Assembly (NCBI GenBank): GCA_030612225.1
Contig: JAUWOH010000113.1
Coordinates: 1 to 8,911 of the forward strand
DNA: 8,911 bases
Direction: 5' to 3'
From: Desulfobacteraceae bacterium
GTDB lineage: Bacteria > Desulfobacterota > Desulfobacteria > Desulfobacterales > JAUWMJ01
In this document: positions 7,101-8,911 of the stretch, piece after piece
Layout of the letters: each line of letters begins with the position of its first letter
Position numbering within the stretch: position 1 is the first letter of the stretch
Translations under genes and position numbers: made by a program
Notes under the pieces: generated by a model
Database searches by the model: none
What the model was told of the DNA's origin: nothing
The model's input: the letters and a program-made list of their open reading frames with translations, nothing else

Positions 7101-8039
7101 TTCTGCAACATTGGTTGCAACAATGATTTTTCTGCCAGGGGGTCGGGAAAAAATCTTTGACTGCTCAGATGCCTGAAGTCTTGCAAACAGAGGATAGATA
7201 AAAGCGTTTTTATAATTTCTTCCTTCAAGCAGTTCGCATGTTTCACGAATATCCTGCTCCGTAGGCATAAAGACGAGAATGTCGCCATACTGACTTTCCC
7301 TGTTTATTGTATTCACAGCATCTGCAGCCATTTCAACATGGCTTAAGTCGTTTTTTGCAGCCTGCCCTTGCTTTTCAGAATCCCGGCAAACCGGCAAATA
7401 TCGTATATCAACAGGATACATACGGCCTGACACTTCAATTATCGGTGCATCATCAAAAGCTTTTGAAAATTTTTCCGTGTCAATGGTAGCTGATGTAACT
7501 ATCAGTTTGAGGTCTTTTTTTTTCTTTAAAAGCTTTTTCAAAATTCCAAGGACAAAATCGATATTCAAACTTCGTTCATGCGCCTCATCCACAATGATGG
7601 TATCATATTCGTTAAGATAGGGGTCGCTTAAGGTTTCGGCAAGAAGAATGCCATCGGTCATAATCTTGATATATGAATCATGGCGAGTTCTATCTTTAAA
7701 CCGTATTTTGTAACCCACTGATCTGCCGATCTTTTCTCCCAGTTCTTCAGCAATACGATGGGCAACCGTTGTTGCAGCAATTCTTCTCGGTTGAGTACAG
7801 CCTATTTTACCGGCTATTCCTCTTCCGGCAGCAAGACAGAATTTGGGTATCTGGGTGGTTTTCCCGGAGCCTGTCTCACCTGAGACGATAACCACCTGAT
7901 TTTTTTTAATAGCACTTATTATATCGTCTTTTCTGGTAGTAATAGGTAAAGAGGGATTATAAGAAAACCTGGGCAGGTTTTGTTTCCGCCATTTTCTTTT
8001 CTTGATTGATATGTTAGACTTTTTCAGATGACCTTGCAT
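4158..8039 (-). CDS. hrpA: ATP-dependent RNA helicase HrpA (DEAH-box)
   Basis: This 1293-residue protein is a full-length HrpA, a cytoplasmic DEAH-box helicase that uses ATP to remodel RNA; in Escherichia coli it is linked to mRNA processing and rescue of stalled ribosomes. Motifs in order: I GETGSGKTT (54-62), Ia TQPRRIAA (82-89), TDG (128-130), II DEAH (151-154), III SAT (183-185), V ATNVAETSITI (308-318), VI QRKGRCGR (356-363). After the helicase core come the HA2/ratchet region (about 380-560), an OB-fold region (roughly 640-720) and the long C-terminal extension characteristic of HrpA (DUF3418-type, to the end). Total length agrees with the family (about 1300). The N-terminus is some 40 residues shorter before motif I than in E. 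coli as I recall it. An in-frame TAG upstream and no other ATG fix the start at 8039, though the ribosome-binding site is weak (GAAAGA). All catalytic motifs look intact. The stop codon lies in the end of a hairpin repeat. Confidence 0.97.
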   Translation of the reverse strand: MQGHLKKSNISIKKRKWRKQNLPRFSYNPSLPITTRKDDIISAIKKNQVVIVSGETGSGKTTQIPKFCLAAGRGIAGKIGCTQPRRIAATTVAHRIAEELGEKIGRSVGYKIRFKDRTRHDSYIKIMTDGILLAETLSDPYLNEYDTIIVDEAHERSLNIDFVLGILKKLLKKKKDLKLIVTSATIDTEKFSKAFDDAPIIEVSGRMYPVDIRYLPVCRDSEKQGQAAKNDLSHVEMAADAVNTINRESQYGDILVFMPTEQDIRETCELLEGRNYKNAFIYPLFARLQASEQSKIFSRPPGRKIIVATNVAETSITIPGIRYVVDTGLARISHYTPRSRTTALPVVPISRSSADQRKGRCGRVGNGVCIRLYSEEDFLSRPLFTLPEILRSNLAQVILRMIALDLGDISDFPFIDRPAKKSIKDGFDLLLELGAIIEEPGRSKSKGASRFFLTEKGRLMSKIPIDPRLSRMLIEAQEEGCLKEVTVIASVLSIRDPRERPAEKAQEADEVHSKFSDPASDFITFLNIWNTYHDTWRRVKSTNQMKKFCRTHYLSFKRMREWRDIHSQILAILKENGLKEKDKKRVLKIAKNKKGKDRPEVFTPFYTAVHKAILSGFLSNIAVKKENNFFQAAKGKEVMIFPGSGLFKKSKTWIVAAEMVETSRLFARTVANVESSWLEALGKEQCKYAYLHPHWERNRGEVVASEQVSLFGLIIEPGRPVSYGKINRDEASEIFIRSALVEGDMRRPFDFMKQNKRRVDEIKDMENRLRRKDLLVSDQEIFEFYAERLSGIYDIRTLRKQLKIKGSDKFLQISREGLLIYSPDKNELSVFPDCIDIGNNSFECLYKFNPGKPDDGVTVKISSSIAPMVSPGTVDWLVPGLYKEKIAALIKGLPKAYRKQLVPVADTVDEIIRHMPKSNNSLITTLGQFIYERFKVDIPASAWVEDVLPDHLKMRILITGPKGEELVCSREKKILAQNFPGSVIPDEFGSTGKEWEKTGVTRWDFGNLPEKIDVKVKNKGTWTAYPGLETDSKTAKSVNLRLFYDHDKAIKSHKEGVVGLYAIYFAKDLKFLKKSLVIPKGVAHYADYFGGARDFEKRLYEYIITDMFQKNIRTEKAFYSNAEAVKPVMISKGRKLLEHVIPVLEAYYKTRSAVYDLEKSGSVNDEALSFLNRLKEELTSLVPENFMALYGSMRFVYLVRYMKAIEIRAQRALINFEKENAKAKELTIFTDSLNELLKGLSPLVSKEKKNAVEEYFWLIEEYKVSLFAQELKTAVPVSKKRLEKKLKQIERMV

Positions 8040-8082
8040 TTTTATTCTTTCGTGATAAAAATATCTTAACTACTCAGGTTGT

Positions 8083-8304
8083 AAGGTTCAGGGTTCACGG
8101 ATAACCACGTGGCCTTGCACTTTAAGTTCAGAGCGAACTTTACGTAGCTTTGGACGAAAAGTACATATCCCAGGCGAATTTAAAGGTACATGTGTTCCGC
8201 CGCGGCGGGACTGTTTGTGGATTCATCAACTATGTCAAAAAATAAGAAGAGTGCAAAGCAACCAACCGTGAACCTTGAACTTTGAACCATGAACCCTGAA
8301 ACTG
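8083..8304. repeat. Second heptamer-bordered element in the divergent intergenic region
   Basis: The right border (8270-8304) is five consecutive 7-bp units of the form GAACCNT/GAACTTT. The left border (8083-8100) carries two such units on the opposite strand. The blocks 8083-8100 and 8266-8283 are inverted copies sharing GTTCACGG and most other positions. The core holds smaller palindromes: CCACGTGG (8105-8112), AAGTTC/GAACTT around AGAGC (8124-8140) and the perfect 12-bp CCGCCGCGGCGG (8197-8208). TTGCACT near 8116 and AGTGCAA near 8250 pair as a further inverted block. A minus-strand frame through the core is open for about 44 codons, but it lacks a start and is not claimed as a gene. The unit resembles, but is not the same as, the heptamer of the element at 3848-3973. 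It separates the divergent hrpA and flavoprotein genes. Confidence 0.6.
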
Positions 8305-8399
8305 GATAGTTACCAAAAATTGTATATAAGATAAAGCGCTAAACATGAATCACATTTTATTCCTTTAAAAATAGCTTTTAAGAAAAAAAGGAGAAAATT
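8305..8399 (+). promoter_or_regulatory. Probable leader of the flavoprotein gene with a ribosome-binding site
   Basis: The segment between the heptamer element and the flavoprotein ATG is A/T-rich and contains TATATAAG (8323-8330), a possible -10 box, without a recognisable -35 at the proper distance. AAAGGAG ends 6 nt before the start codon and is a good ribosome-binding site, which fixes the start. The promoter part is a guess; the ribosome-binding site is clear. Confidence 0.35.
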
Positions 8400-8911
8400 A
8401 TGAATTTTGTAATTATAGGCGGGGATGCAGCGGGCATGAGTGCTGCAAGCAGAGCAAAGAGAACCATGCCTAATTTGGAGGTTACTGTTTTTGAAAAAAC
8501 CATGGATGTTTCTTACAGTGCCTGCGGGATGCCGTATAATATTGCCGAACCGAACAGGGAAATAGAAGACCTTGTTGTAAGGCATGCCCATGTTTTCAGG
8601 GAAAAGCAGGATATTAATCTTTTGACAGGGCATTGTGTGGATAATATCGATCCTGCCGGAAAAACCGTGGGTGGTATTTCTATGGATGGAAAAAAGTTTG
8701 AATTTCCCTATGATAAACTCCTTATTGCAACAGGTGCATCCCCGGTTATTCCCGATTTGCCGGGCTTTGACCTTCCTGGTGTTCTGGGTTTAAAAAGCCT
8801 TGAAGACGGCAGGAAAATCAAGCAATTTTTAAAGGATAACTCTGTCAAAAAGGTTATTGTCATAGGTATGGGATATATTGCGCTTGAAATGGTTGAAGCA
8901 TTGCGTGCCCG
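8400..8911 (+). CDS. CoA-disulfide reductase / NADH oxidase family FAD-dependent oxidoreductase, C-terminus cut by window edge
   Basis: The visible 170 residues are the N-terminal FAD domain and the beginning of the NAD(P)H domain of a pyridine nucleotide-disulfide oxidoreductase. Visible features are the FAD-binding VIIGGDAAGMSAA (4-16), an acidic residue ending the second strand (FEK, 31-33), the redox-active single-cysteine motif SYSACGMPY (38-46, Cys42), the LLIATGASP segment (107-115), and a second Rossmann motif VIVIGMGYIALEM (152-164). A lone cysteine in the S-x-x-C-G-x-P-Y context marks the CoA-disulfide reductase/NADH oxidase/NADH:polysulfide oxidoreductase group, where it forms a mixed disulfide with CoA or a sulfenic acid. 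The GxGxxA form of the second motif leans towards NADPH use, but this is only a trend. Family length is about 440-570, the longer forms carrying a C-terminal rhodanese domain; the end is not visible, so the exact subtype stays open. AAAGGAG lies 6 nt before the ATG. The gene diverges from hrpA. Confidence 0.92.
   Translation, partial: MNFVIIGGDAAGMSAASRAKRTMPNLEVTVFEKTMDVSYSACGMPYNIAEPNREIEDLVVRHAHVFREKQDINLLTGHCVDNIDPAGKTVGGISMDGKKFEFPYDKLLIATGASPVIPDLPGFDLPGVLGLKSLEDGRKIKQFLKDNSVKKVIVIGMGYIALEMVEALRA

Noticed and set aside
8100..8240. Small minus-strand gene inside the second heptamer element (about 44 open codons)
   Set aside because: No start codon or ribosome-binding site is present, it ends in the heptamer border, and it overlaps nested palindromes; repeat structure explains it better.
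8310..8633. 107-codon minus-strand open frame
   Set aside because: It lies mostly antisense to the clear flavoprotein gene, has no ribosome-binding site and no recognisable family.
1..8911. tRNA, rRNA, toxin-antitoxin or anti-phage defence genes
   Set aside because: No such sequences or domain signatures were found in the coding or intergenic regions on either strand.

Overview
The window looks like ordinary chromosomal DNA, roughly mid-40s % GC by eye, from a Gram-negative anaerobe, most plausibly a Desulfobacterota (deltaproteobacterial, Desulfobacterales-like) lineage. This placement is inferred from the gene mix (a TRAP-TAXI transporter, a CoA-disulfide reductase/NADH oxidase-type flavoprotein, a full-length HrpA helicase) and from the style of the intergenic repeats. 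No marker gene proves it.

Layout, left to right. Positions 1-1289 (minus strand, cut by the left edge) encode a fused 4TM/12TM TRAP permease. Positions 1745-2740 (minus) encode its TAXI-type substrate-binding lipoprotein, upstream of the permease in transcription order. The 455-bp gap between them holds a stable hairpin just after the binding-protein stop and a ~212-bp MITE-like palindromic element with 26-bp terminal inverted repeats. Positions 2975-3820 (minus) encode a family-2 glycosyltransferase. Positions 4158-8039 (minus) encode the DEAH-box RNA helicase HrpA. Between these two genes sit a palindromic array of 7-bp repeats (3848-3973) and a 111-bp near-perfect hairpin (4052-4162) whose outer end contains the hrpA stop codon. 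The 360-bp divergent gap 8040-8399 holds a second heptamer-bordered element (8083-8304). Positions 8400-8911 (plus, cut by the right edge) encode the N-terminal 170 residues of a CoA-disulfide reductase/NADH oxidase family flavoprotein.

How the parts fit: the binding protein and permease form one secondary transporter driven by an ion gradient, with unknown substrate. HrpA, the glycosyltransferase and the flavoprotein have no evident functional link to it or to each other. The genes are recognisable families. What is unusual is the density of structured, non-coding repeats: every intergenic gap except 2741-2974 carries one or more, and none encodes a transposase. I did not find a convincing new multi-gene system. 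The repeat elements are the best candidates for a second look.
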